NCBI RefSeq assembly: GCF_001570605.1
Contig: NZ_BBXG01000008.1
Location: forward strand, 358,119-422,118
Length of the DNA stretch: 64,000 nucleotides
Reading direction: 5' to 3'
Source of the DNA: Herbidospora cretacea
GTDB taxonomy: Bacteria > Actinomycetota > Actinomycetes > Streptosporangiales > Streptosporangiaceae
The position numbers and the translations under genes were made by a program. The notes under the pieces were generated by a model. It did no database searches. It saw nothing but the letters and a program-made list of their open reading frames with translations, and was not told the origin of the DNA. Below are positions 23,773 to 40,749 of the stretch, piece after piece. Each line of letters starts with the position of its first letter. The stretch's first letter is position 1.

Positions 23773-26700
23773 ATGAGACCTCCAGCTCCACCACCCAGAT
23801 TCCGGCTGCGGTCATGGCGGTTCCGCGTCACGGCGGTGTTCACCGCCCTCGTGGCGGCCGTCGCGCTCGCCACCGTTCCGACCCTCCCCGCCAACGCCGC
23901 CATCGCGTGCCAGGTGACCTACGCCAAGCAGTGGGACAACGGCTCCGGCTTCGGCTCCAACATCACGATCCAGAACCTCGGCGACGCGGTCAGCCCGTGG
24001 CGGCTGACCTACACCTGGCCGGGCAACCAGACCGTGCAGCAGGGCTGGAACGGCACCTGGTCCCAGTCGGGCGCGAACGTGACGGTCGTCGCGCCGTCGT
24101 GGGCCCAGAACCTCGCCTCCGGCGGGAACGTCGGGATCGGCTTCAACGGCCAGTACAGCGGCGCCAACACCAACCCGACCTCGTTCTCGCTGAACGGGAC
24201 GGTCTGCAACGGCCCGAACCCGTCGCCGTCGCCGTCCCCCTCGCCGACCCCGCAGGCGCTGATCGTGACGCCGACCACGGTGAGCGTGCCCGAGGGCGGC
24301 ACCGCCACCTACTCGGTCCGGCTCCAGGCGCAGCCGACGTCGAACGTCACGGTGACCTCGACGGCCGGTTCGGGTGACACGAGCCTGACCGTGAGCTCCG
24401 GCGCGAGCCTGACGTTCACGACGTCGAACTGGGCCACCGCGCAGAACGTGACGCTGGCCGCCGCGCAGGACTCCGACAGCACCAACGGCTCCCGCACGAT
24501 CACGGTCGCCTCCAGCGGCCTGACCAGCGTGAACGTCACGGCGAACGAGGCCGACGACGACCCGGGCACCACCCAGTCGCTCGTCGTCTCGCCGACCGCG
24601 CTGACGGTCCCCGAGGGCAACACCGCCATCTTCAGCGTCCGGCTGGCGATCGCGCCCACCTCGAACGTCACCGTGACCACCACGGCGGCCTCCGGCGGCG
24701 ACGCCGACCTGACCGCGACCGGCGGCACCTCGCTGACCTTCACCCCGTCGAACTTCGCGACGGCGCAGAACGTGACGCTGAGCGCAGCGCAGGACACCGA
24801 CAGCGTCAACGGCTCGCGCACCTTCACCGTGGCGTCCACCGGCCTGACCTCGGTGGCGGTCACCGCGACCGAGGCCGACGACGAGAACACGAGCAACGCC
24901 TACATCACCGAGTTCCAGACGCAGTACAACAAGCTCAAGGCCAGCGCCTCGGGCTACCTGTCGCCGGAGGGCATCCCCTACCACTCGGTGGAGACGCTGC
25001 TCGTCGAGGCGCCCGACCACGGTCACGAGACCACGTCGGAGGCGTTCTCCTACCTGATCTGGCTGGAGGCGCAGTACGGCCGCATCACCCGCAACTGGGC
25101 CCCGTTCAACGCCTCGTGGGCGCTGATGGAGCAGTACATCATCCCGTCGACGGCGGGGCAGCCGGGCGGGCAGACCGCGTACAACCCGAGCGACCCGGCC
25201 GACTACGCGCCCGAGTTCAACCAGCCGAACCAGTACCCGTCGCCGCTCTCCACCAGCGTCGTCGCCGGTCAGGACCCGCTGGCCAACGAGCTCCAGTCGA
25301 CCTACGGCAACCGCACCATGTACGCCATGCACTGGCTGATCGACGTCGACGACGTCTACGGCTTCGGCACCGGCCGCGGCAGCAGCCTGACCGAGTGCGG
25401 CGACAACACCAAGCGCGTCACCTACATCAACACCTACCAGCGCGGCCCGCAGGAGTCGGTCTTCGAGACCATCCCGCACCCCTCGTGCGAGACGCAGCGG
25501 TACGGCCAGACCGGCGGCGGCTTCCAGCCGCTGTTCATCCAGGGCACCGCGGCCCCGCAGTGGCGCTACACCAACGCGCCCGACGCCGACGCCCGCGCCG
25601 TCCAGGCCGCCTACTGGGCGCTCCAGTGGGCCACCGAGCAGGGCAACCAGTCGCAGATCTCGGCCACCCTCACCAAGGCCGGCAAGCTCGGCGACTACCT
25701 GCGCTACGCGATGTACGACAAGTACTTCAAGAACCCCGGCTGCGCGTCCCCGACGTGCACGGCGGGCTCCGGCAAGAGCAGCTCGGCGTACCTGCTGAAC
25801 TGGTACTTCGCCTGGGGCGGCGCGCTGGACGGCACGTGGGCGTGGCGGATCGGCTCCAGCCACAACCACGGCGGCTACCAGAACCCGCTGGCGGCCTGGG
25901 TGCTCAGCTCGTCCGGCCCGGCCGCGCTGCGCCCGCAGTCACCGACGGCCGCGACCGACTGGACCACCTCGCTCACCCGCCAGGTGCAGTTCTACAAGTG
26001 GCTCCAGTCCGCCGAGGGCGGCATCGCGGGCGGCGCGACCAACTCGTGGGACGGCGCCTACGCCGCCCGGCCGAGCAACCTGCCGCAGTTCTTCGGGCAG
26101 ACCTACGACGTCGACCCCGTCTACCACGACCCGCCCTCCAACCAGTGGTTCGGCTTCCAGGCCTGGGGCATGCAGCGCCTCGCGGAGCTCTACTACGTGA
26201 CCGGCAACACGACGGCCAAGTCGGTGCTCGACAAGTGGGTCCCGTGGGTGATCTCCAACACGACCCTGGGCAGCGGCGCGACCTTCGCCATCCCCAACGA
26301 GATGGACTGGTCGGGCGCCCCGTCGGCCAGCTTCAACTGCGCGACCTGCGTCCCGGCCGACAACCCCGGCCTGCACGTGTCCATCCGCAACACCGGCACC
26401 GACGTCGGCGTGGCCGCGTCCCTGGCCCGCACGCTGATCTGGTACGCGGCCAAGGAGAACGGCTCGACCCTGGGCACCCAGGCCAAGGCCACGGCCAAGG
26501 GGCTGATCGACCGCCTGCTGCTGTCGAAGACCAGCAAGGGCATCGCGATCCCCGAGCCGCGCGCCGACTACCAGCGCTTCGACGACGTCTACAACGCCTC
26601 GACCGGCCAGGGGGTCTACATCCCCTCGGGCTTCAGCGGCGTCATGCCCAACGGCGACACGATCGTCCCGGGCAAGTCGTTCCTCGGCATCCGGTCCTTC

Positions 26701-26844
26701 TACCTGCAGGACCCGGAATGGCCCAAGGTCCAGGCATACCTGGACGGCGGAGCCGTGCCGACGTTCACCTACCACCGGTTCTGGGCCCAGGCGGACATCG
26801 CCATGGCCTTCGCCGACTACGGCACGCTGTTCCCGGCGGGCTGA
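23773..26844 (+). CDS. Secreted GH48 cellulase (reducing-end cellobiohydrolase) with CBM2
   Basis: In this 1023-residue exported enzyme, residues 1-46 are a long twin-Arg-less signal peptide (FTALVAAVALATVPTLPANA). Residues 47-150 are a CBM2 cellulose-binding module (CQVTYAKQWDNGSGFGSNI to LNGTVCNG, paired Cys), then a Pro-Ser linker. Two Calx-beta-like repeats (about 160-380) both read VPEG-x-TA-x-(Y/F)SVRL. Residues 385-1023 are GH48, with HGHETTSEAFSYLIWLEAQYG holding the general acid Glu, plus WKW-type aromatic subsites. It cleaves crystalline cellulose processively from reducing ends. I chose ATG 23773 (GGAG about 12 bases upstream); an upstream TTG at 23731 is unlikely. No TGGGAGCGCTCCCA CebR box was seen upstream. 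Confidence 0.93.
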   Translation: MRPPAPPPRFRLRSWRFRVTAVFTALVAAVALATVPTLPANAAIACQVTYAKQWDNGSGFGSNITIQNLGDAVSPWRLTYTWPGNQTVQQGWNGTWSQSGANVTVVAPSWAQNLASGGNVGIGFNGQYSGANTNPTSFSLNGTVCNGPNPSPSPSPSPTPQALIVTPTTVSVPEGGTATYSVRLQAQPTSNVTVTSTAGSGDTSLTVSSGASLTFTTSNWATAQNVTLAAAQDSDSTNGSRTITVASSGLTSVNVTANEADDDPGTTQSLVVSPTALTVPEGNTAIFSVRLAIAPTSNVTVTTTAASGGDADLTATGGTSLTFTPSNFATAQNVTLSAAQDTDSVNGSRTFTVASTGLTSVAVTATEADDENTSNAYITEFQTQYNKLKASASGYLSPEGIPYHSVETLLVEAPDHGHETTSEAFSYLIWLEAQYGRITRNWAPFNASWALMEQYIIPSTAGQPGGQTAYNPSDPADYAPEFNQPNQYPSPLSTSVVAGQDPLANELQSTYGNRTMYAMHWLIDVDDVYGFGTGRGSSLTECGDNTKRVTYINTYQRGPQESVFETIPHPSCETQRYGQTGGGFQPLFIQGTAAPQWRYTNAPDADARAVQAAYWALQWATEQGNQSQISATLTKAGKLGDYLRYAMYDKYFKNPGCASPTCTAGSGKSSSAYLLNWYFAWGGALDGTWAWRIGSSHNHGGYQNPLAAWVLSSSGPAALRPQSPTAATDWTTSLTRQVQFYKWLQSAEGGIAGGATNSWDGAYAARPSNLPQFFGQTYDVDPVYHDPPSNQWFGFQAWGMQRLAELYYVTGNTTAKSVLDKWVPWVISNTTLGSGATFAIPNEMDWSGAPSASFNCATCVPADNPGLHVSIRNTGTDVGVAASLARTLIWYAAKENGSTLGTQAKATAKGLIDRLLLSKTSKGIAIPEPRADYQRFDDVYNASTGQGVYIPSGFSGVMPNGDTIVPGKSFLGIRSFYLQDPEWPKVQAYLDGGAVPTFTYHRFWAQADIAMAFADYGTLFPAG

Positions 26845-26851
26845 CGATCTG

Positions 26852-26883
26852 ACCGGCGCGGGCCTGACCGGGCCCGCGCCGGT
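26852..26883 (+). terminator. Rho-independent terminator after the GH48 gene
   Basis: ACCGGCGCGGGC (26852-26863) pairs perfectly over 12 bp with GCCCGCGCCGGT (26872-26883) around an 8-base loop, followed by TTCTCT. It separates the cellulase from the condensation-domain gene 17 bases further on. Confidence 0.85.
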
Positions 26884-26899
26884 TTCTCTGGAGTACGCA

Positions 26900-28249
26900 G
26901 TGAAAGCAGAATTCGCCGGGGGCCGGGAAGGGAGTGCGCGGCTGGCCTGGGGGCAGCGCGCCATCTGGGACGCGATCCAGCAGGCCGGCCCGGCCAACGC
27001 CCATTTCTTCAACATCGGACGCCTGATCGCCTTCGCCCGGGGGCGCGGCCCCTTCCCGATCGAGGACGCGGTCGGGGCGGTGGCCGCGATGGTCCTGCGG
27101 CACGAGGCCCTGCGGGCCAAAACCCACGTCGACGCCGGCGGCGAGCCGTACCAGGTCGTTCACGGCGAGGGGAGGCTGCCGGTCCGGGTGGCCGAGTGCG
27201 CCGACGACGAGGCCGACGAGGTGGCCGAGGTGCTGCTGGCCGAGCTGGCCCGCACCGCGTTCTCGCCGGACGACGAGTGGCCGGCCCGGTTCGGCCTGAT
27301 CGTCGTCGACGGCATGGTGCGGCACGTCGTGTTCGTGCTGTGCCATCTGGCCGCCGACGACTACGCCGCCGACCTGGTGGCCCGCGAGCTGCGGAACCTG
27401 CTGCTGCGCGGCGGGTTCCCTGCGCCGCCGTCGCAGCAGTTGCTCGACCTGGTGGCCGAGGAGGAGTCGGGCGTCGGCCGCTACCGCTCCGAGGCGGCGC
27501 TGGCCCACTGGGAGAACGGCTACCGCCGCATCCCGCCCACGATGTTCCCCGCCGTGGTGGGCCCCCCGGCGGAGCCGCGCTGGAGCCGGGCCGTGCTGGA
27601 GTCGCGCGCCTTGGAGGACGCCGTCGCGGTCGTCGCCGCCCGGCACCACGTCAGCACCGGGACGGTCCTGATGACGGCGGTGTCCACGCTGCTCGGCGCG
27701 TTGCAGGGGCACGACGTCTGCGCGATCACCCCGATCGTGCACAACCGCTACCGCCCCGCCACCCGCGACCTGGTCGCCACGCTCACCCAGCTCGGCCTGT
27801 TCACCCTCGACATCGACCCGCTCGCGCCGCTCGCCAAGACCCTGGAGCAGTCGCACTCGGACGCGATGCGCTCCTACCGCCACGCCCAGTACGACCAGCG
27901 CGCCTGGGACGCCATGGTGGAGAAGGTCAGCGCCGAGCGGGACGTGCGCGTCTACCCGTCGTGCTGCTTCAACGACGTCCGGCCGGTCGAGCAGCGGGTG
28001 GCCCTCTCGGCGATCGACGGCGACCCGGGCCCGGCCGAGGTCGAGTGGCTGCCGGGGGTGGAGCACTTCAACTGCGACTTCTGCTTCGTGGTCACCCGGC
28101 AGGCCGGCACGCTCGCGATCGGGCTGACGGCGGACACGTGCCGGTTCCCGCGCGAGCGGATGGTGACGCTCATGCGCGGCGTCGAGGAGCTCGTCGTGGA
28201 GTCGGCGTTCCGGGACACCAGACCCATGGACCTTGAGGTGTTGCGCTGA
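26900..28249 (+). CDS. Stand-alone condensation-domain protein with modified active-site motif
   Basis: This 449-residue NRPS condensation-fold protein is not attached to other domains. The expected HHxxxDG reads CHLAADD (about residue 148): the catalytic second His is kept, while the first His is Cys and Gly is Asp. Other condensation landmarks are LAWGQRAIWDA at the N-terminus, RHEALRAKTHVD and the latch/bridge region HFNCDFCFVV. GTG start with GGAG nine bases upstream. It faces the NRPS genes across a nuclease gene and may act in trans on a carrier-bound intermediate or be a CAT-like acyltransferase. Activity is uncertain. Confidence 0.8.
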   Translation: MKAEFAGGREGSARLAWGQRAIWDAIQQAGPANAHFFNIGRLIAFARGRGPFPIEDAVGAVAAMVLRHEALRAKTHVDAGGEPYQVVHGEGRLPVRVAECADDEADEVAEVLLAELARTAFSPDDEWPARFGLIVVDGMVRHVVFVLCHLAADDYAADLVARELRNLLLRGGFPAPPSQQLLDLVAEEESGVGRYRSEAALAHWENGYRRIPPTMFPAVVGPPAEPRWSRAVLESRALEDAVAVVAARHHVSTGTVLMTAVSTLLGALQGHDVCAITPIVHNRYRPATRDLVATLTQLGLFTLDIDPLAPLAKTLEQSHSDAMRSYRHAQYDQRAWDAMVEKVSAERDVRVYPSCCFNDVRPVEQRVALSAIDGDPGPAEVEWLPGVEHFNCDFCFVVTRQAGTLAIGLTADTCRFPRERMVTLMRGVEELVVESAFRDTRPMDLEVLR

Positions 28250-28431
28250 CATTTCGGCCAGGGGGCGGCGGCCAGGTGGCCGGGCGGTGAACTGGGGTTT
28301 TTGCCGAAGTTGGCTTGAGCGGGTTCACACGAAGACACGCCCGCCCGGTGGTCAAAGCCTGATATTTCGGGACATTGTCAAAAATGTGAGAGTCCCCTTG
28401 ACAAGGTTCACAACCTCCCAAGGAGACCCCC
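28250..28431. promoter_or_regulatory. Intergenic region before the secreted HNH nuclease
   Basis: The 182 bases contain an inverted repeat TTGTCAA (28375-28381) / TTGACAA (28398-28404) with a 16-base spacer, close to the nuclease start. Either arm could be a -35 element. AAGGAGA precedes the GTG. No other structure was recognised. Confidence 0.4.
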
Positions 28432-29052
28432 GTGCGGCGTGCCCTGTCCTTAGGTGCGGCTTCGATCGCCACTCTCGCCCTGCTCTCCACCCCCGCCTCG
28501 GCCACCCCTCCGGGCATCCCCTCCTACGCCACCGCCGTCAGCCAGCTCAACGCCCTGACCGTGGCCGGCGAGGCCAACGCCGGCTCCTACAACCGCGACC
28601 TGTTCCCGCACTGGAGCACCGTCTCCGGGGCGTGCAACACCCGGGAGCAGGTGCTCAAGCGCGACGGCACCGGCGTCGTGGTCAACTCCTCCTGCGCCGC
28701 GACCTCCGGCAGCTGGTACTCGCCCTACGACGGCGCCACCTGGAGCAACGCGGCCGACGTCGACATCGACCACATGGTCCCGCTGTCGGAGGCCTGGAAG
28801 TCCGGCGCGAACGCCTGGACCACCAGCCGCCGCGAGCAGTTCGCCAACGACCTGTCGAGCCCCCAGCTCTGGGCCGTGACCGACAACGTCAACCAGTCGA
28901 AGGGCGACAAGGACCCGGCGGCGTGGAAGCCGTCGAGGACCGCCTTCTACTGCACCTACGCCAAGTCCTGGATCACCGTGAAGTACAAGTACTCCCTGAA
29001 GCTCCAGTCGGCGGAGAAGACGGCCCTCAACTCGATGCTCGGCTACTGCTGA
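28432..29052 (+). CDS. Secreted HNH (DUF1524-type) endonuclease
   Basis: The 206-residue protein has a Sec signal peptide (MRRALSLGAASIATLALLST, cleavage after ASA). The extracellular domain carries the HNH/beta-beta-alpha-metal motif DIDHMVPLSEAW (catalytic His) and the downstream Asn in VTDNVNQSKGDKDP, as in the GmrSD C-terminal family. Five Cys suggest disulfides. It is a probable extracellular DNase for nutrient release or competition. Codon 7 is TTA (28450-28452), so expression may be development-dependent. The 3' end overlaps the convergent NRPS gene by 10 bases. Confidence 0.88.
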   Translation: MRRALSLGAASIATLALLSTPASATPPGIPSYATAVSQLNALTVAGEANAGSYNRDLFPHWSTVSGACNTREQVLKRDGTGVVVNSSCAATSGSWYSPYDGATWSNAADVDIDHMVPLSEAWKSGANAWTTSRREQFANDLSSPQLWAVTDNVNQSKGDKDPAAWKPSRTAFYCTYAKSWITVKYKYSLKLQSAEKTALNSMLGYC

Positions 29053-32000
29053 CCCCGCACCGCCAGGGGGCCGGTCCGTCCGGCCCCCTTCAGCATCTCC
29101 TGGCCGATCAGGTCGTCCGGGAGGGCGTCGGGGACCTGGTCGTCGAAGTACCAGAGCACCCGGATGAACCGGGACACCAGCACCGCCGTGGCCATGACCA
29201 GCGCGAACAGCACGTACATCAGCGCGATCCCGCGACCCTCGCCGGTGCCGATGACGAGCCCGACCGACCCGGCCAGCAGGCCCCCCTCGACCATCAGCGG
29301 TTCGAGCAGGGCGGTGCCGTAGGGGGCGACCAGGCCGTAGCCGAGGGGCAGGGTGGAGAAGGCGACGAGCTGGTTCAGCGCGAAGACCCGGCCGTGGAAC
29401 CGCTGCGGCACCTTGACCTGGATGATCGTGTTGTAGATGCCGTTCAGCACGGTCAGTGAGAAGAACATCCCGAACACCCCGGCGGCGATCACGACGAGGC
29501 TCTCGTGCGCCCCCACCACGACCGCGCCCGCCGACAGCGCCACCGTCGACCAGAGCTGACCCCGCAGGCGGCGTCTGCGCGGGCCGCCCCAGATGGTCAT
29601 GAGCAGGCCGCCGATGAAGACGCCCAGCCCGCCGGCGAAGGTGACCCGGCCGACGTCCTGGAGGTCGCCGAAGCTCAGCACGAGCGGCGAGACCAGCAGG
29701 AACAGCGGCGACATGAACAGGTTCACCACGGCGAAGAAGAGCAGCATGCTCCGGATGCCGCGGTTGCCCCACGTGAATCTCAGGCCGTTGACCAGCTCGG
29801 TGAGCAGCGGCTCGCGCCGCCGCCAGCCCATCGTCTTCGGGAACCTGACCAGCGTGACGGTGAGGATGGCGACCGAGTAGCTGACGACGTCGATGACCAG
29901 GATGCCGCCGAGCCCGACGACCGACATGAGCCCGGCCGCCGCCAGCGGCGGCACGAGGTTGGCCAGGCCGCCGACCATGCCCATGAGCCCGTTGGCGTGC
30001 CCGAGGAACCGTTTCGGCACGATCTGCGGGACCGAGGCGGCCCAGGCGACCCGCTGGAAGGTGAGCGCCAGCGAGAGCAGCACGAGCAGCGGGTAGACGT
30101 GCCAGACCAACAGGTTCCCGGTCCACACGAGCACGCCGAGCGCGAGCTGGGTGCCGCCCGCCGCGACGTCGCCGGCCAGGATGACCTTGCGCCGGTCGAA
30201 CCGGTCGACGACCGCGCCCGCGAGCGGCGCGGCCAGCATCCCGGGCACCAGCGCCAGGACGGAGAACAGCGCGAAGTTCACCAGCGAGCCGGTGGTCATG
30301 TAGATCCACAGCGGCAGCGCGAACTCGGTGAGCGCCGTCCCGGTGATGGAGACGAGCTGCCCGGCGGCCAGCGCGGCGAAGCGCTTCATGCCCGGCTTCG
30401 GCCCGACGTGGATCTCCCGGGGCTCCTCTCCCCGGGGCGCGCCGAGGGTCGACAGGCCCTCCAGCCACCAGGTCTCCTCGCCGGTGGTCCTCTCCAGGGT
30501 CTCCGTCGTGCCGTCGCCGATGGCGCGGTGGGTGTGGGTGACGATGGTGGCCAGTTCGTCGTTGCGGTACTTCACGAAGTAGTGGGCGGCCTCGTCGAGC
30601 ACCACGCAGGCGGTCGTCTCGGCCACGCAGTGCCATTCGCGGAAGCGTTCCTGGTAGTACTCCATCGCGGGGTCGCGCTCCCCCACCACCGCGATGACGG
30701 GGGCCGACAGGGGCGGCAGCTCCTGCTCGAAGACCTCGGTGAAGTACTCCTCGGCCTCCCGCGTGCCGGTCCTGCGGTTGGCCACGATGAGCTTGAGCTC
30801 CTCCTGATCGAACTCCGCGACGTCCAGACCGGCGGCCGACAGCGCGTTGATGCGGCCCTGGTCGCCGCCCAGCTCCTCCAGCCACTGGCCGACCCGGGAG
30901 AAGGGGCCCTTCGGGCGGGCGAAGGGGAACGCCCCGCCCAGGTAGACCGCCTCGGGGGCGCGCCCGGCCGCCTCCAGGTGGCGGGCCGCCTCGATGCTGA
31001 TCATGCCGCCGAGGCCGCAGTGGCCGTACAGCACGATCGGGCCGGGGACCTTGGCGAGGATCTCCTCGGCGTACTCGCGGGCGACCTCCTTCATCGGTCG
31101 GGGTTCCTCGCCCAGTTCGTTGCCCGGCACGGCCAGCGAGAACAGCGCCCAGTCGGCGGGGAGTGCGTCGGCCAGGGGCTTGTAGATGATCGCGCTGCCG
31201 CCGCCGTAGGGGGCGCAGACGACCGAGGCCCTCACCGGCCGTGAGGGGGTCAGGCGGTGCAGCAGGCCCGCGCTCCCGCGTTCGGCGGAGGGGTCGAGGA
31301 GCCGGGCCAGGTCGCGGACGGTCGGGTGCTTGAACAGGTCGAGCAGGGTCGCGACGTGCCCGGCCTTGCGCAGCCGGGCGACGACCTGCATGGCCAGCAG
31401 CGAGTGGCCGCCGAGGTCGAAGAAGTCGTCGGTGACGCTGACCCGCTCCAGGCCCAGCACGGCGGCCCAGATCCCGGCGACGAGCTCCTCCAGCTCGGTC
31501 TCCGGGTCGGTGAACTCGGCCGTCGGCTCGACGACCGCCGCCGGGTCGGGCAGCGCGCCCCTGTCGACCTTGCCGTGGGACTTGAGCGGCAGGCGGTCGA
31601 GCCAGACGTACCGCGCCGGGACCATGTAGTCGGGCAGGCGGTCCTTGAGCCGGCTCCGCAGCGCGGCGGTGTCGCCGGTCCCGGCCAGGTAGGCGACCAG
31701 GCGCTGGTCCCTCAGCTCGACCACGGCCTGCGCGACGCCCTCGTAGGCGCCCAGCAGGGTCTCGATCTCGCCGAGTTCGACGCGGTAGCCCCGGACCTTG
31801 ACCTGGAGGTCGCGGCGTCCGAGGAACTGGAGCTCGCCCGACTCCAGCCAGCGCCCCAGGTCGCCGGTCCGGTAGAGGCGGGCTCCGGGAGGGCCGTACG
31901 GATCGGGCACGAACTTCTCGGCGGTCAGCGCGGGGCGCCCGAGGTAGCCGCGGGCCAGGCGCGCGCCGCCGAGATGGATCTCGCCCGGCATGCCGATCGG

Positions 32001-34366
32001 GACCGGCCCGCCGTTGGCGTCGAGCAGGCGGACCGTCGCGCCCGGGAGCGGGCGGCCGATCGGGAGCAGGCCGCGTTCGGCGCCGACCTCGTGGGTGGTG
32101 ACGCCGACGGTGGCCTCGGTGGGGCCGTAGTGGTTGACGACCCTGACTCGGGTGGCCAGTTCGGCGGCCCATTCGGCCGGGGCCGCCTCGCCGCCGAGGA
32201 TGAGGAGCTTGCGGGGCAGCAGTTCGGCCGGCTCGGCCTCGGCCAGCAGCGCGGCCAGGTGGGAGGGGGTGATCTTGAGGTAGTCCGCCGGATAGATCTT
32301 GAAATATGCCGCCAGGTCGGGCGCGGCGGTCTTCGGCGGCAGCAGGTGCAGGCAGCCGCCGGTCATGAGGGACAGGTAGAAGACCGTGATGCCGAAGTCG
32401 AAGGCGAGCGACTGGAGCAGCGCGAACTCCGAGCCTGGCTCGACCGCGAACCGCTCGTGCACCCCGGCCAGGTAGACCAGCACCTCCCGGTGCTGCACCG
32501 CGACGCCCTTCGGGCGGCCGGTGGTCCCGGACGTGTAGATGACATAGGCCAGGTCGTCGGGGGTGACGCCGGTCTCCGGCGCGGTGTCGGCCCCGCCTCC
32601 GTCGAGGTGGATGCCGGTGACCCCCTCGGGCTGGAGCCCGGGGGTGGTCACCGCGAGGGTGATCCCGGCGTCCTCGACCATGTACGCGATCCGCGCCGCC
32701 GGCAGCTCCGGGTCCACCGGCACGTAGGCCGCCCCCGCCTTCAGCACGCCCAGGATCGCCACCGCGATGTCCACCGACTGCTCCAGGCAGACCGCGACCC
32801 GGTCACCGGGCCGCACGCCCCGGTCGAGCAGCCGCCGGGCCAGGTGGTTGGCCCGCCGGTCGAGCTCCCGGTAGGTGAGCGTGGCGTCGCCGAACACCAC
32901 CGCGGCGGCGTCGGAGACCGTGACGACCTCGTGCAGCAGCGCCGCCTCCAGCGGCTTCGGCGGGGTCGACTCCCCGAACTCCAGCACCCTGGCCGCCTCG
33001 TCGGCGGGCAGCAGGTTCAGCGTGGAGATCCGGGCCCCGGGGTCGGCCGCGATCGACCGCAGCAGCGTCGCGAACGACCCGGCCAGCCGTTCGACCGTGG
33101 CCGGGCGGAACAGGTCCGTGCAGTAGATGAACGACGCGCCCATGCCCTCGGGGCCCTCGAAGAGGTAGAGGGCCAGGTCGAAGCGGGCGGCCGTCACCTC
33201 GGCCGAGAAGCCGGTGACCTTGACGACGTCGGCCCCGGCCGGGCCGGTCTGGTAGTTCTGCAGCGCGAACAGCACCTGGAAGATGGGCGTCCGGCTGACG
33301 TCGCGTTCGACGTTGAGCTCGTTGACGAGCTGGTCGAACGGGAGTTCCTGGTGGGAGAAGGCGTCGAGCGCGGAGTCCTTCACCCGGTCGAGCAGCTCGG
33401 TGAAGGCCGGGTCGCCGTCGAGGTCGGCGCGCATGGCGAGGGTGTTGACGAACATCCCCACCAGCCCGTCGAGCTCGGGCTGGCCGCGCCCGCTGACGGG
33501 GGTGCCGATGGCGAAGTCGTCCTGCCCCGACCAGCGGCCCAGCAGCACCTGGAGCGCGGTCAGGAAGATCATGTACGGCGTCGCCCCGCGCGCGCTGCCC
33601 ATCTCGGTCAGCGCGGCCACCAGGTCGGCGTCGAGCCGGAAGGCGTGCTCGGCGCCCTTGGCGCTCTGCTCGGGCGGCCGGGGCAGGTCGGTGGGCAGGT
33701 CGAGCGGCGGCACGTGCGCGAGCCGGTCGCGCCAGTAGTCGATGTCGGCCTGGCCGACCCTGCCGCGCTGCCAGAGGGCGTAGTCGCCGTACTGGATCGG
33801 GAGGGGGGCCAGGTCCCGTCCGGCGACGCGGCTGAGGATGTCGCCGAGCAGCACGTCGCCCGACCAGCCGTCGGTGACGGTGTGGTGGGCGGCGAGCTGG
33901 AGCACGTGCTGGTCGGGGGCGAGCCGGACGAGCGTGGCCCGCAGCAGCGGCCCGGTGGCCAGGTCGAAGGGCCTGGCCAGCTCGGCCGAGATGAGCCGCC
34001 GGGCCTCCTCGGCGGTCTCCGCCTCGCGGACGGTCAGGTCGACGGTGGGCTCGTCGTCGATGACGAGCTCCGGCAGGCCGTCGTCGCTGGTGGTGAACCG
34101 GGTGCGCAGGGTCTCGTGGCGGGCCGTGACCTCCAGGAGCGCGTCGGCGATCTGGTCGGCGGTCAGCTCGCCCTCCAGCCAGACCGCGAACGGGACCGTG
34201 TAGGCGGTGGTCCCCGGCCGGTACTGCTCCAGGAACCAGAGCCGTTCCTGCGCGTGCGAGAGCGGCGGGACGACGCCCGGCTCCCGGGGCGTGATGACGG
34301 CCTTGGCGGTGCGGCGGCGGAGCCGCTGCTGGATGAGGGCCCGCTTGGCGGCGGAGAGGTCCTGGG

Positions 34367-34370
<4 letters not shown>
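29043..34370 (-). CDS. NRPS termination module fused to an MFS exporter: C-A-PCP-TE-MFS
   Basis: The protein has 1775 residues. The condensation domain (about 30-455) has an intact HHTVTDG. The adenylation domain (470-960) gives specificity residues, read by eye, of D-F-T-K-I-G-H-V-G-K, close to known Asp codes. The PCP has its Ser in GGHSLL at about residue 990. The thioesterase (1035-1300) has the nucleophile motif GHCGLGG, so Cys1118 replaces the usual Ser; Asp in GERDP and His in DEAAHYF complete a triad. Residues from about 1327 onward form a 12-helix MFS transporter with DRFDRRKV. It releases the product and probably exports it. ATG overlaps the preceding NRPS stop by four bases. Confidence 0.92.
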
Positions 34371-40684
<6,314 letters not shown>

Positions 40685-40749
40685 GCAGCCATCTCCCAGG
40701 GATGAAACAGGACTTCTCCGCGATCATGGACGTGGGCCACAATCGCGGG

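Noticed and set aside
28375-28404. TTGTCAA/TTGACAA inverted repeat as a terminator of the condensation gene
   Set aside because: The stem is A/T-rich, only seven bases, with a 16-base spacer and no T-run. An operator or promoter element is more likely.
28432-29052. HNH nuclease as an intracellular defence effector
   Set aside because: It has a clear Sec signal peptide and several Cys residues, which fit an extracellular nuclease.
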